Part shown: one piece after another, positions 57,301 through 64,000 of the stretch | How the letters are laid out: each line of letters starts with the position of its first letter | Position numbering within the stretch: position 1 is the first letter of the stretch | Source of the DNA: Clostridium sp. CAG:433 | GTDB lineage: Bacteria; Bacillota_I; Bacilli_A; RF39; UBA660 | Assembly: GCA_000433675.1 (NCBI GenBank) | Contig: FR893558.1 | Span: 25,045-89,044 of the forward strand | DNA: 64,000 nucleotides | Direction: 5' to 3' | Translations under genes and position numbers: made by a program | Notes under the pieces: generated by a model | Seen by the model: the letters and a program-made list of their open reading frames with translations, nothing else | Told to the model about the DNA's origin: nothing | Databases searched by the model: none

Positions 57301-57415
57301 CGATTTATCTATATATAAAGATATGAATATTGATACAAGTTTAACAGGTGATACAGATGGACTTGGATACTATTTTGATGCTGATAAAAATGGTAACATT
57401 TTTGTTACAAAATAA
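54362..57415 (+). CDS. Large prepilin-like surface protein with GLUG-type repeats
   Basis: A 1017-residue protein with a type IV prepilin leader (MKKKGFTLIELLAVLILIS; cleavage after Gly5). The body is three modules of about 271 residues. Modules 2 and 3 begin at the repeated DPYLISSEEDWKKA, continue YFKLTKDLDFSNKKFYM and LDGNxKKIS, then carry several GLUG-like units (SYVGTLTG, GNSYVGGVYG, GDTSVGGIVGN); modules 1 and 2 end GIDTYIGGDND and YFDYN. The repeats form a beta-helix-like stalk in known GLUG proteins. The 55823/56636 module boundaries are 813 bp apart. Too large for a pilin shaft subunit, so an adhesin tip or pseudopilin-anchored protein is more likely. RBS and leader DNA match prepilin genes 1 and 3. 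Confidence 0.85.
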   Translation: MKKKGFTLIELLAVLILISIIVVISMPKILNVIEQSKIKAYEQSANGISDAAKFKQNSEISKNGEFTSDYSFAGGNYADESEKLPFKGDTPYSGMLHLNKNGETALAFAFKDNKKYYCVTKNYSDKKSSGTKIRIGDDCSITLPEGLVLSAEIEEIEEFVQVEDSNPGIICGEEKEENYNNVNECHIKSVEDFVELSVLVNSGKDFNGKNVVLDNNIDFNNDLSYINPNSTNFGDFNEDGATQSIKKEVSESYGFKPIGNNTKNFKGVFLGNNNKIKGIYINRTEQDYVGLFGFISGNIKNVSIESANVKGKNYVGTLAGKLSGVNSNGFTVNNLNVSGSGSIGSIFGDAPKVLSIYAENVNVKGDTSVGGIIGNGGYSKYSDSVIIKNSTVTGTTNTKMISGGQYGSVKNYLAVNVKLNDEDVSNSTLEMIEDINGLEAAGIDTYIGGDNDSDGFYFDYNKKNKIVITNTEDNPIIGLTTGTGTKIDPYLISSEEDWKKATSMLNNTTYYFKLTKDLDFSNKKFYMFGSKTIPFNGILDGNNKKISSVTLNLEKSSYIGLSGYASNGVIKNINIDKFIVKGDSYVGTLTGEQRVDINASANVTNSNVSGNSYVGGVYGAARTLSYVTIDNVNVKGDTSVGGIVGNVGSSKYTSNTVMKNSMVTGTTYTKAINGGQYGSSRNYLLLNIKLNNEDVSNSTSNTINDINSYEVAGIDTYIGGDNDNTGYYFDYNDQNKIVITTVEDNPIVQLENGTGTKEDPYLISSEEDWKKASATSTTSDTYFKLTKDLDFSNKKFYMLGSKNNEFKGTLDGNGKKISNLSINVPKVSSFDYVGIIGKGGSAYGINLNNIKVTGCNYVGALFGNTRGTVRDIYGSNLNISGNNYIGGIGGDINTNSPRPSSIIVSAKVEGNSYVGITTGSSYYGIEQIAIIGGSATGNSYVGRLSGSTVSWHDTYALESIPSGNGGKDGWKTIPSDANLSDLSIYKDMNIDTSLTGDTDGLGYYFDADKNGNIFVTK

Positions 57416-57444
57416 TAAAATTTAAAAAGTAATAGGAGAGTAAT

Positions 57445-58515
57445 ATGAAGAAAAAAGGATTTACATTAATAGAATTATTAGCAGTAATAGTAATACTTGG
57501 AATAATAACTGTAATAGCAGTACCAAAAGTATTAGATATTATAAATAAATCAAGAGAAAGTGCGTCAAATAGTAGCATTAAACTTATAAAAGACGCAATT
57601 AAAACACAAGTAGCGTCAAGTGATTTAACAGGACCAGTATTTACAAAAGAATCAGATGGATGTTATTTATTTGATTTTGATGATCAAACAAGTGGTAACG
57701 CAAAATCACTTGAAATAAAAAATAAAGATAAAGTATCAGGAAAAATAAGTTATTGTAATGGTGAGTTTCAAGGAAATATATATTTTAATAAAGTGATTCC
57801 AAAACCAAAATCATTTTCATCTGATAGCTGGAATACAATAGTAGAGAATGTTAAAGTTGGGAATTTATCAAAATATAATGTTGGTGATACAAAAGAAGTA
57901 GATATGGGTGAATTTGGTGTTCATACTCTTAGAATAGCAAATACATCAACACCAGACGAATGTAAAACAGAAGAATTTAGTGAGACAGCGTGTGGGTTTG
58001 TTTTAGAATTTGCAGATGTAATTACGTCAAAAATTATGAATTCTGGTATGACAGCAACAGGTGGATGGCCTAATATGGAACTTAGAACATATATTAATGA
58101 TACTATATATAATTCACTACCAGATGAATTAAAATCATTGGTAATAGATACGAAGGTTATTTCAAATCATGGAAAAAAGGAAACAGAAAATTTTATTTCT
58201 ATTGATAAAATGTATTTGCTATCTTCTGCCGAAATATGGAAAAATGGAATAAGTGATGATACAGCTAATAGTGTGACAAGACAACTTGACTATTATAGTA
58301 AAGTGGGTGTGTCAACCGTTAATTCAAATAATGGTGATTTTCTATTAAAAAAATATAATAACTCAAATTCTGTTTGGTTACTTAGAACATTAAATTCAAC
58401 TTGGGATGATGTATTTTATGGTGTTCATTTTTGCAGTGGATGTGGTTCATACAATTGTAATGTATATAAAGATCAATATGGTGTATCACCAGCATTCCGT
58501 ATAGGACAAAATTAA
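57445..58515 (+). CDS. Type IV prepilin-like protein 3
   Basis: A 356-residue protein whose first ~100 residues nearly repeat prepilin gene 1: leader MKKKGFTLIELLAVIVILGI, then KVLDIINKSRESAS and FDDQTSGNAKSLEIKNKDKVSG. After residue 110 it diverges completely into a domain with LRIANTSTPDECKT, MELRTYIND and, at the end, WLLRTLNSTWDD, FYGVHFCSGCGSYNCNV and GVSPAFRIG, a DUF6273-like ending. It starts 29 nt behind the large prepilin with no promoter visible, so probably the same transcript. The end is Cys-rich and may form disulfides outside the cell. Confidence 0.85.
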   Translation: MKKKGFTLIELLAVIVILGIITVIAVPKVLDIINKSRESASNSSIKLIKDAIKTQVASSDLTGPVFTKESDGCYLFDFDDQTSGNAKSLEIKNKDKVSGKISYCNGEFQGNIYFNKVIPKPKSFSSDSWNTIVENVKVGNLSKYNVGDTKEVDMGEFGVHTLRIANTSTPDECKTEEFSETACGFVLEFADVITSKIMNSGMTATGGWPNMELRTYINDTIYNSLPDELKSLVIDTKVISNHGKKETENFISIDKMYLLSSAEIWKNGISDDTANSVTRQLDYYSKVGVSTVNSNNGDFLLKKYNNSNSVWLLRTLNSTWDDVFYGVHFCSGCGSYNCNVYKDQYGVSPAFRIGQN

Positions 58516-58519
58516 TTTA

Positions 58520-58552
58520 TAGAGATAATTTAATAAAATTTTCTCTTTTTTT
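58520..58552 (+). terminator. Weak terminator after prepilin gene 3
   Basis: AGAGATAATTT opposite AAAATTTTCTCT with an imperfect stem, followed by a T-run. Confidence 0.5.
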
Positions 58553-58593
58553 ATAATAAGAACATTTTATGAGTATTAAAATATACTATTTTA

Positions 58594-58602
58594 TGATATA
58601 AT
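58594..58602 (+). promoter_or_regulatory. Extended -10 promoter of murG
   Basis: TGATATAAT, 15 nt before the murG ATG; RBS AGGTGA follows. Confidence 0.6.
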
Positions 58603-58617
58603 TAAGTAGGTGATAAA

Positions 58618-59691
58618 ATGAAAGTAGTAATATCCGCAGGGGGTACAGGAGGACATATTTATCCTGCTCTTGCAATAATAGACAAAATAAAGGAAAAAGA
58701 ACCTAATAGTGAGTTTTTATATATAGGAACAACAAATAGGATGGAAAAAGACATTATACCTGAAAAAGGTATTCCATACTTTGGCATAAATGTATCAGGT
58801 TTAAGCAGAAAATTAACATTTAAAAATTTTAAATCAATCGCAAATTTTATAAAAGGAATAAGTAAATGTAAAAAAGAAATTAAAAAATTTAATCCAGATA
58901 TAGTAATTGGTGCGGGAGGTTATGTAACTGCACCTGTTATTATTGCGGCTAAAAAATCAGGATACAAGACTTTAGTACATGAACAAAATAGTATATTAGG
59001 ACTATCAAATAAGATACTTTTAAAATATACAGATACATTATGTACTTCTTTTGAAACTATGAAAGTAGATAATGTTAAATGTGTATATACAGGTAATCCA
59101 GCAAGTGAAAGTATAATTTCTAAAAAGCCATATGATAAAAAAGAGTTTGGTTTAAGTAAAAGTAAAAAATTAGTACTTATTGTAATGGGATCACTAGGTT
59201 CTTCAACAGTAAATGAAGTATTAAAAGGTGCATTAAATAAATTTGATAAAAAATATGAAGTTGTTATAGTAACTGGTAAAAATTATTATGAAGAATTTAA
59301 TAAATTAGAAAGAGGAAAAAATGTATTTGTTTTCCCATATATTGATGATTTATCAAGACTTATGAAGGTAACAGATGTTTTAGTAACAAGAGCGGGTGCA
59401 ACTACACTTAGTGAAATAATGGTTACAAAAACACCATCTATTTTAGTACCAAGTCCTTATGTTACTGAAAATCATCAGTTTAAAAATGCTATGTATTTAG
59501 TAGATAAAAATGCAGGAGTACTATTAGAAGAAAAAGATTTAACATGTGAATCTTTAGTAAATAAAATTAATGAATTAATAAATGATCCAAATAAATGTTT
59601 AGATATAAAAGATAATTTAGAAAATATAGGAAAAAAGAATAGTGCTACCCTAATATATAATGAGATAAAGGAGCTTACAAATGACAAATAA
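58618..59691 (+). CDS. murG: Lipid II synthase MurG (UDP-GlcNAc transferase)
   Basis: A 357-residue GT-B glycosyltransferase adding GlcNAc to lipid I on the inner membrane face. N-terminal G-rich loop SAGGTGGHIYPALAI, second loop VIGAGGYVTAPV, HEQN (VHEQNSILGLSN), and the C-terminal donor site TRAGATTLSEI with PYVTENHQFKNA. Short AGGTGA spacing from the ATG. It overlaps murB by 11 nt. Confidence 0.97.
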   Translation: MKVVISAGGTGGHIYPALAIIDKIKEKEPNSEFLYIGTTNRMEKDIIPEKGIPYFGINVSGLSRKLTFKNFKSIANFIKGISKCKKEIKKFNPDIVIGAGGYVTAPVIIAAKKSGYKTLVHEQNSILGLSNKILLKYTDTLCTSFETMKVDNVKCVYTGNPASESIISKKPYDKKEFGLSKSKKLVLIVMGSLGSSTVNEVLKGALNKFDKKYEVVIVTGKNYYEEFNKLERGKNVFVFPYIDDLSRLMKVTDVLVTRAGATTLSEIMVTKTPSILVPSPYVTENHQFKNAMYLVDKNAGVLLEEKDLTCESLVNKINELINDPNKCLDIKDNLENIGKKNSATLIYNEIKELTNDK

Positions 59692-60589
59692 TAATATTGC
59701 TGATCTTCAAAATATGGATTTAGGTAAAATGTTAATAGATGAAGATTTAAGCAAATATACAACATATAAAGTTGGTGGGAAAGCAAAAGTTTTAGTATTT
59801 CCTGAAAACAAAGAAAAGTTATTAGAACTTTTAAAATATATAAAAGAAAATAATATAAAATATTTTGTAATGGGAAATGGTTCAAATTTACTTATTTCGT
59901 CTAAAGTATTTGATGGAGTTGTTATTAAATTAAATAAGTTAAATAATGTTCAAATATATGATAATGAAGTATATGTAGAAGCAGGTTATCCATTAATTAA
60001 ATTATGTATGTTATGTGCGGATAATAATTTAGGTAACTTAGAATTTGCATCTGGAATACCCGCATGCATAGGCGGTGCAATATGCTCTAATGCAGGTGCA
60101 TATAAAATGGAAATGAGTGACATAGTAGAAAGTGTAACTGCGATAGATAAAGATTTAAATATAGTAACTTTATTAAAAGATGATTTAAAATTTGCTTATA
60201 GAGATAGTATTTTTAAAGAAGATAAAAGTTATATAATTATTTCTGCAATGTTAAAATTAGAATACAAAGATAAAAGTGAAATATTAGAAATAATGGAATC
60301 TAGAAAGCAAAGAAGACTAGAATCTCAACCTTTAGAATATCCATCTGCGGGTAGTGTATTTAGAAACCCTGACATTGCTCCATCCGGAAAATTAATAGAA
60401 GATGCTGGACTTAAAGGATATACTATAGGTGGCGCAAAAGTATCTGAAAAACATGCAAATTTTATAATTAATTATAATAATGCGACTAGTGAAGATATAA
60501 AAAAATTAATAGATTTCGTAAGAAGTAAAGTAAAGGAAAAATATAATATAGAATTAAAAAGCGAACAAGAGTTAATAAATTGGGAGTGA
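59681..60589 (+). CDS. murB: UDP-N-acetylenolpyruvoylglucosamine reductase MurB
   Basis: A 302-residue FAD enzyme reducing UDP-GlcNAc-enolpyruvate to UDP-MurNAc. Type IIb layout: TTYKVGGKA, VMGNGSNLLIS (FAD), SGIPACIGGAICSNAGAY, catalytic Ser in PSAGSVFRNP, and the terminal SEQELINWE. AAGGAGC precedes the ATG, which lies inside the murG gene. Confidence 0.97.
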   Translation: MTNNNIADLQNMDLGKMLIDEDLSKYTTYKVGGKAKVLVFPENKEKLLELLKYIKENNIKYFVMGNGSNLLISSKVFDGVVIKLNKLNNVQIYDNEVYVEAGYPLIKLCMLCADNNLGNLEFASGIPACIGGAICSNAGAYKMEMSDIVESVTAIDKDLNIVTLLKDDLKFAYRDSIFKEDKSYIIISAMLKLEYKDKSEILEIMESRKQRRLESQPLEYPSAGSVFRNPDIAPSGKLIEDAGLKGYTIGGAKVSEKHANFIINYNNATSEDIKKLIDFVRSKVKEKYNIELKSEQELINWE

Positions 60590-60592
60590 TTT

Positions 60593-61276
60593 GTGGTGGC
60601 AAAAAAGAAAAAACGAAAGAAAAAAATTAAAGTTTTTAGAGTTTTTCTTGTACTTGTAGTGATTGCGCTACTAGTTCTTTTAGTTATGTTTTTAGGAAAA
60701 ATAAAAGTAAGAGGATTTTATATTAGTGGTAATACATATTATGATGATCAAAAAATATTAAATATTACTGGACTAGATAAATATCCATCATTTCTTTTAA
60801 CAAACTCATATAAAGTTAACTCAAAAATAAAAGATGATAAATTAATAAATAATATTAAAATTAAAAAAACTTTAGATGGTAAATTTAAAGTTATAGTTAC
60901 AGAAAATAAAATATTATTTTATGATAGTAATAAAAATAAATCAGTAATAACAGATGGTTCATTAATTGATTATTATTATGAATATTCACCAGTATTAGTA
61001 AATGAAATAAGTGATAAAAAAATATATAAGAAATTTTTGAAAAAGTTTAATTTGGTTGATAAGGATACACTTTTAAATATTTCCGAGATAAAATATGAAC
61101 CAAATGATATAGATAAAGAGAGATTTTTATTATCAATGAATGATGGTAATTATGTATATGTTACTATGAGTAAGTTTAATGCTATAAATAATTATTTAGA
61201 GATATCTAAAACATTAGGAGAAAAAAATGGTATTCTATATTTAGATTATGGAAATTATTTTGTTCCTAAAGAGTAA
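60593..61276 (+). CDS. ftsQ: Cell division protein FtsQ/DivIB
   Basis: A 227-residue bitopic division protein. A very basic cytosolic start (AKKKKRKKKIK), one transmembrane helix (VFLVLVVIALLVLLVMFLG, about 18-36), then a POTRA domain (KVRGFYISGNTYYDDQKILNITGL) and beta domain. GTG start 3 nt after murB with GGGAGTGA upstream; a second GTG follows directly. DivIB joins FtsL/DivIC and FtsW/FtsI at the septum. Confidence 0.9.
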   Translation: MVAKKKKRKKKIKVFRVFLVLVVIALLVLLVMFLGKIKVRGFYISGNTYYDDQKILNITGLDKYPSFLLTNSYKVNSKIKDDKLINNIKIKKTLDGKFKVIVTENKILFYDSNKNKSVITDGSLIDYYYEYSPVLVNEISDKKIYKKFLKKFNLVDKDTLLNISEIKYEPNDIDKERFLLSMNDGNYVYVTMSKFNAINNYLEISKTLGEKNGILYLDYGNYFVPKE

Positions 61277-61305
61277 AATCTCTTTTTTTTTTCAAAAAAA
61301 TATAG

Positions 61306-61311
61306 TATAAT
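61306..61311 (+). promoter_or_regulatory. -10 box of the ftsA-ftsZ promoter
   Basis: TATAAT 25 nt before the ftsA ATG, after a T-rich stretch that may end the ftsQ transcript. No clear -35. Confidence 0.5.
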
Positions 61312-61336
61312 AAAGTTATTATAGAGGAGAGTATAT

Positions 61337-62596
61337 ATGAAGAAGATATTTTCATCAATAGATATTGGTTCTGATTCTATAAAGATTGTTGTATGTGAAT
61401 ACTTTCAAAATAGATTAAATGTACTCGCATCAACTAAAAGAAAATCAGATGGAATTAGAAATGGTATTGTAGTTGACTCAGCTAAAGCAAAAGAATCTAT
61501 TAAAAACGCAATAAAAGAAATTGATTTATCATTAGGTGTTAAAATAGATAGAGCTATTATAAATGTTCCTATGTATGATGCTGAATACATGATTAATGAA
61601 GGAAGCACAACAATAACAAACGAAGAAAGAGTTGTAACAGGAACAGATATGGTTAATGCACTTCAAGGGTCAATATATAATAAAATTCCAAAATCAAGGG
61701 AACTTGTAACAATTCAACCGATTAAATATAATGTTGATAATGAAAAAAAGGACTTATATAATCCTAGAAGAATTAGAGCAGATAAATTATATGTTACTTC
61801 AATGAGTACAACACTTCCTAAGAAGAATATATATGTAGTTATATCTATACTTCAAGAATTAGGTATAGAAGTAATTGATATATTATTTGGTATTATTGGT
61901 GATTATTATGAATTTAAAACTAAAGAGATGGAAAATAGTGTTTGTGGAGTAATTAACATTGGATCTGATACTATTGAGACAGCAGTATTTAAAGGTGGAA
62001 TCATATTTAACTCAAATACTATAAAAACAGGATCAGCAAGTATTGATACAGAAATATCATATATATATAATGTTAATCCTAAACAAGCAGAAAAAATAAA
62101 AGAAACATTTGCAATTGCTCATAAAGAGTTTGCAAGTAAGACAGATGTATATGAAATCAATAATAAACTTGGTATTAAAACAAAAATTAATCAATATGAA
62201 ATTAGTGATGTAGTTAATTCTAAATTAAAGGAAATGCTAGAAATTGCAAAAAAAAGCCTAAATGACTTAACAAAAAAGGAAATAAGTTATATAATAATAT
62301 CAGGTGGAATAGTTAATATGCCTGGCTTTGACATTTTAGCTAAAGAAATAATTGGTGACAAAGCCGTTGTAAATATGATCAAAACAATAGGTGTTCGTGA
62401 TGAATCTTATTCACAAGCACTGGGAATGATAAAATATTTTATTGACAAACTTAGTATTAGAGGAAAAGAATATACGATGTTTGATGATGAAAAATATTTA
62501 GATTTAGTAGAAAACAAGAAAAATAATATAAATAATGGTAATACATCAGTGTTTGGTAGGTTATTCGGTTATTTATTTGACAATAAGGAGGACTAA
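61337..62596 (+). CDS. ftsA: Cell division protein FtsA
   Basis: A 419-residue actin-like protein that tethers FtsZ to the membrane. ATPase motifs: SSIDIGSDSIKIVV (phosphate 1), VINIGSDTIETAVF (phosphate 2) and IISGGIVNMPGF (adenosine). The C-terminal amphipathic helix VFGRLFGYLF is the membrane-targeting sequence. GAGGAGAG upstream. It is divergent in the 1C region, as usual in AT-rich Firmicutes. ftsZ follows after 3 nt. Confidence 0.94.
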   Translation: MKKIFSSIDIGSDSIKIVVCEYFQNRLNVLASTKRKSDGIRNGIVVDSAKAKESIKNAIKEIDLSLGVKIDRAIINVPMYDAEYMINEGSTTITNEERVVTGTDMVNALQGSIYNKIPKSRELVTIQPIKYNVDNEKKDLYNPRRIRADKLYVTSMSTTLPKKNIYVVISILQELGIEVIDILFGIIGDYYEFKTKEMENSVCGVINIGSDTIETAVFKGGIIFNSNTIKTGSASIDTEISYIYNVNPKQAEKIKETFAIAHKEFASKTDVYEINNKLGIKTKINQYEISDVVNSKLKEMLEIAKKSLNDLTKKEISYIIISGGIVNMPGFDILAKEIIGDKAVVNMIKTIGVRDESYSQALGMIKYFIDKLSIRGKEYTMFDDEKYLDLVENKKNNINNGNTSVFGRLFGYLFDNKED

Positions 62597-62599
62597 TTT

Positions 62600-63664
62600 A
62601 TGTTAGAAATTGATCAATTAGCAAAAATAAAAGTAATAGGTGTTGGTGGTGGAGGAAATAATGCTGTTAATCGAATGATTGAACAAGGCCTTCAAGGTGT
62701 TGACTTTATAGTAGCAAACACTGATTTACAAGTATTAAATAGTTCAAAAGCACAAATTAAAATTCAACTTGGTTCAACAGGACTTGGTGCAGGTGCTGAT
62801 CCAGATGTTGGAAGAGAAGCAGCACTTGAATCTAAAGATAGCATAGTTGAAGTATTAAAAGGTGCTGATATGGTATTTGTAACATGTGGTATGGGAGGCG
62901 GAACTGGTACAGGAGCTGCTCCAATAATTGCTGAAATTGCACAAGAACTTGGTGCATTAACAGTAGGTATTGTTACTAAACCATTCTCATTTGAAGGAAG
63001 AAAAAGAACAGAACATGCGCTAGCAGGACTTGAAGCATTAAAAGAACATGTTGATACATTAATAGTAATACCTAATGATAGATTAAGAGATATAATAGAT
63101 AAATCAACTCCAATGCTTGATGCATTTAAAGAAGTTGATAATGTACTTAGATTAGGTGTTCAATCTGTATCTGACTTAATCGCAGTAACAGGACTTGTAA
63201 ACCTAGACTTTGCGGACGTTAAGACAGTTATGGAAAATAAAGGAGATGCACTTATTGGTATAGGATGTGCAACAGGTCCTAATAGAGCTGTTGAAGCAGC
63301 TAAACAATCAGTAAGTAGTCCACTTCTTGAAAAAGATATTAGAGGAGCAACTGATGCTATTATCAATATAACTGGTGGTAAGAACTTAAGTTTATTTGAG
63401 GTTGAAGATGCTGTACAAGTAGTAAGGGAAGCAGCTGGTACTGATATTAATACTATATTTGGTGCTGTTATTAATGAAGCACTTGATGAAGATATAGTTG
63501 TAACGGTAATCGCAACTGGATTTGATAAAGTAGGTGAACCACTTACAAATACTCCTAATACAATGAGTACACAAGTTATTGATATGATTGATGATGATGA
63601 CGATTCATCTGATGATGATATATATGATATTCCAGAATTTTTAAGAAATAGAAGAAGTTTATAA
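62600..63664 (+). CDS. ftsZ: Cell division GTPase FtsZ
   Basis: A 354-residue tubulin homolog forming the Z ring. [13 protein letters not shown] near the N-terminus, the tubulin signature [10 protein letters not shown], and the T7 loop [12 protein letters not shown] short acidic linker ([10 protein letters not shown]) leads to the C-terminal peptide [10 protein letters not shown] that binds FtsA and other partners. Strong RBS AAGGAGGA overlapping the ftsA stop region. Confidence 0.98.
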   Translation: MLEIDQLAKIKVIGVGGGGNNAVNRMIEQGLQGVDFIVANTDLQVLNSSKAQIKIQLGSTGLGAGADPDVGREAALESKDSIVEVLKGADMVFVTCGMGGGTGTGAAPIIAEIAQELGALTVGIVTKPFSFEGRKRTEHALAGLEALKEHVDTLIVIPNDRLRDIIDKSTPMLDAFKEVDNVLRLGVQSVSDLIAVTGLVNLDFADVKTVMENKGDALIGIGCATGPNRAVEAAKQSVSSPLLEKDIRGATDAIINITGGKNLSLFEVEDAVQVVREAAGTDINTIFGAVINEALDEDIVVTVIATGFDKVGEPLTNTPNTMSTQVIDMIDDDDDSSDDDIYDIPEFLRNRRSL

Positions 63665-63669
63665 ATATT

Positions 63670-63701
63670 AAAATCAAACTGAAAAAGTTTGATTTTTTTT
63701 G
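63670..63701 (+). terminator. Terminator after ftsZ
   Basis: AAAATCAAACT (63670-63680) with AGTTTGATTTT (63686-63696), GAAAA loop, T8. Confidence 0.9.
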
Positions 63702-63777
63702 TTATAAAATATAAAAAATATCAAAAAGTAAAATTCAAAATAGGTAAAAGTGAAAAAGTAATAGAAAAATGTAAGAG

Positions 63778-63807
63778 AAAGTTAATGAAAAAACATTAAC
63801 TTTTTTT
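63778..63807 (+). terminator. Second terminator downstream of ftsZ
   Basis: AAAGTTAATG (63778-63787) with CATTAACTTT (63794-63803), A6 loop, T-run. The ~75 nt between the two terminators hold no gene that I can see; a short transcript ending here is possible. Confidence 0.75.
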
Positions 63808-63854
63808 ACATATAAAATATAAAAATATAGAAAACTATATTTAGGTGAATAAAT

Positions 63855-64000
63855 ATGAATAATAAAGAAAATAGTAAACTTATTAAATCAATATTAAAAA
63901 TATTATTATTAATTTTTATTATAATTTTTATTTATATATTACTAATGATTAATAAAGAACTTAAAATAACAAATATTATTTTTACTATAATAAAAATAGC
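63855..64000 (+). CDS. Membrane protein, 3' end outside window
   Basis: An ATG with AGGTGA 8 nt upstream opens a frame that runs to the right edge (48 complete codons). The product begins MNNKENSKLIKSILKIL followed by a hydrophobic segment (LLLIFIIIFIYILLMI), a signal-anchor or first transmembrane helix. Too little is present to assign a family. It lies behind ftsZ, where Bacillus has spoIIGA, but the sequence does not look like SpoIIGA. Confidence 0.6.
   Translation, partial: MNNKENSKLIKSILKILLLIFIIIFIYILLMINKELKITNIIFTIIKI

Noticed and set aside
59475..59885. 136-codon minus-strand frame across the murG/murB junction
   Set aside because: Antisense of two secure genes, hydrophobic composition from complementing A-rich codons, no RBS.
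63855..64000. SpoIIGA at its usual place behind ftsZ
   Set aside because: The visible N-terminus is a basic stretch and one hydrophobic helix, without the SpoIIGA beginning; left as an unassigned membrane protein.

Overview
The window is strongly AT-rich and reads with the standard bacterial code, since TGA is a genuine stop (for example at the end of rsmE, rlmN and the 196-residue membrane protein gene). Arg is written mostly as AGA, and intergenic gaps are short. Gene content and order point to a low-GC Firmicute of class Bacilli, probably one of the uncultured gut lineages near the Mollicutes (RF39- or Erysipelotrichia-like). This is inferred from Bacillus-like synteny (lepA-hemW-hrcA-grpE-dnaK-dnaJ-rsmE-mtaB; rlmN-prpC-prkC-rsgA-rpe; murG-murB-ftsQ-ftsA-ftsZ) combined with extreme AT bias. 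All genes except one AAA ATPase lie on the plus strand. I see no tRNA, rRNA, CRISPR array or intact insertion sequence.

Region by region. 1-7.9 kb: a truncated WG-repeat-like protein, lepA, a SpoIIID-like regulator, hemW, an anchored acidic protein, a repeat protein with a 21-residue period, and an unknown. 7.9-14.5 kb: the heat-shock locus under a CIRCE operator, with pepF lying between dnaK and dnaJ. 14.5-16.7 kb: a type IV prepilin-like protein with an unusual 3' end, and the minus-strand ATPase. 16.8-24.7 kb: rsmE, mtaB, recD2, a 52-residue gene and a second cytosolic leucine-rich-repeat protein. 24.8-32.5 kb: rlmN, the PP2C phosphatase/PASTA kinase pair, rsgA, rpe, mutS. 32.6-41.6 kb: a SipW-type surface protein with a suspected frameshift, an M18 aminopeptidase, nusB, xseA, xseB, an enlarged thymidylate synthase, SpoIVB, CorA, CysE. 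41.6-43 kb: a small accessory patch with a possible structured RNA, a broken ORF6N gene, a second ORF6N gene cut short, and a detached 3' fragment. 43-51.2 kb: HD and Fic proteins, two flavoproteins, and a pair in which HAD-like domains are joined to an acyl-activating enzyme and a PlsC acyltransferase. 51.2-54.3 kb: a complete phosphorelay (hybrid kinase, HPt, receiver). 54.3-58.5 kb: two more prepilin-like surface proteins. 58.6-64 kb: the wall/division cluster and the start of a membrane protein.

Most genes are housekeeping (translation factors, tRNA/rRNA modification, chaperones, repair, division). The parts that deserve attention are: (1) a 25-nt palindrome inside both ORF6N copies whose arms differ between copies yet remain perfectly complementary; (2) the A-depleted, T/C-ending codon block at the 3' end of the first prepilin gene, which looks like the variable region of a diversity-generating retroelement although no reverse transcriptase is in the window; (3) three prepilin genes with nearly identical leaders and unrelated C-termini; (4) two intracellular repeat proteins that may share a degenerate common domain; (5) HAD-tagged lipid-acylation enzymes; (6) sporulation-type proteins SpoIIID and SpoIVB outside their usual setting, the latter behind a perfect 16-bp palindrome.
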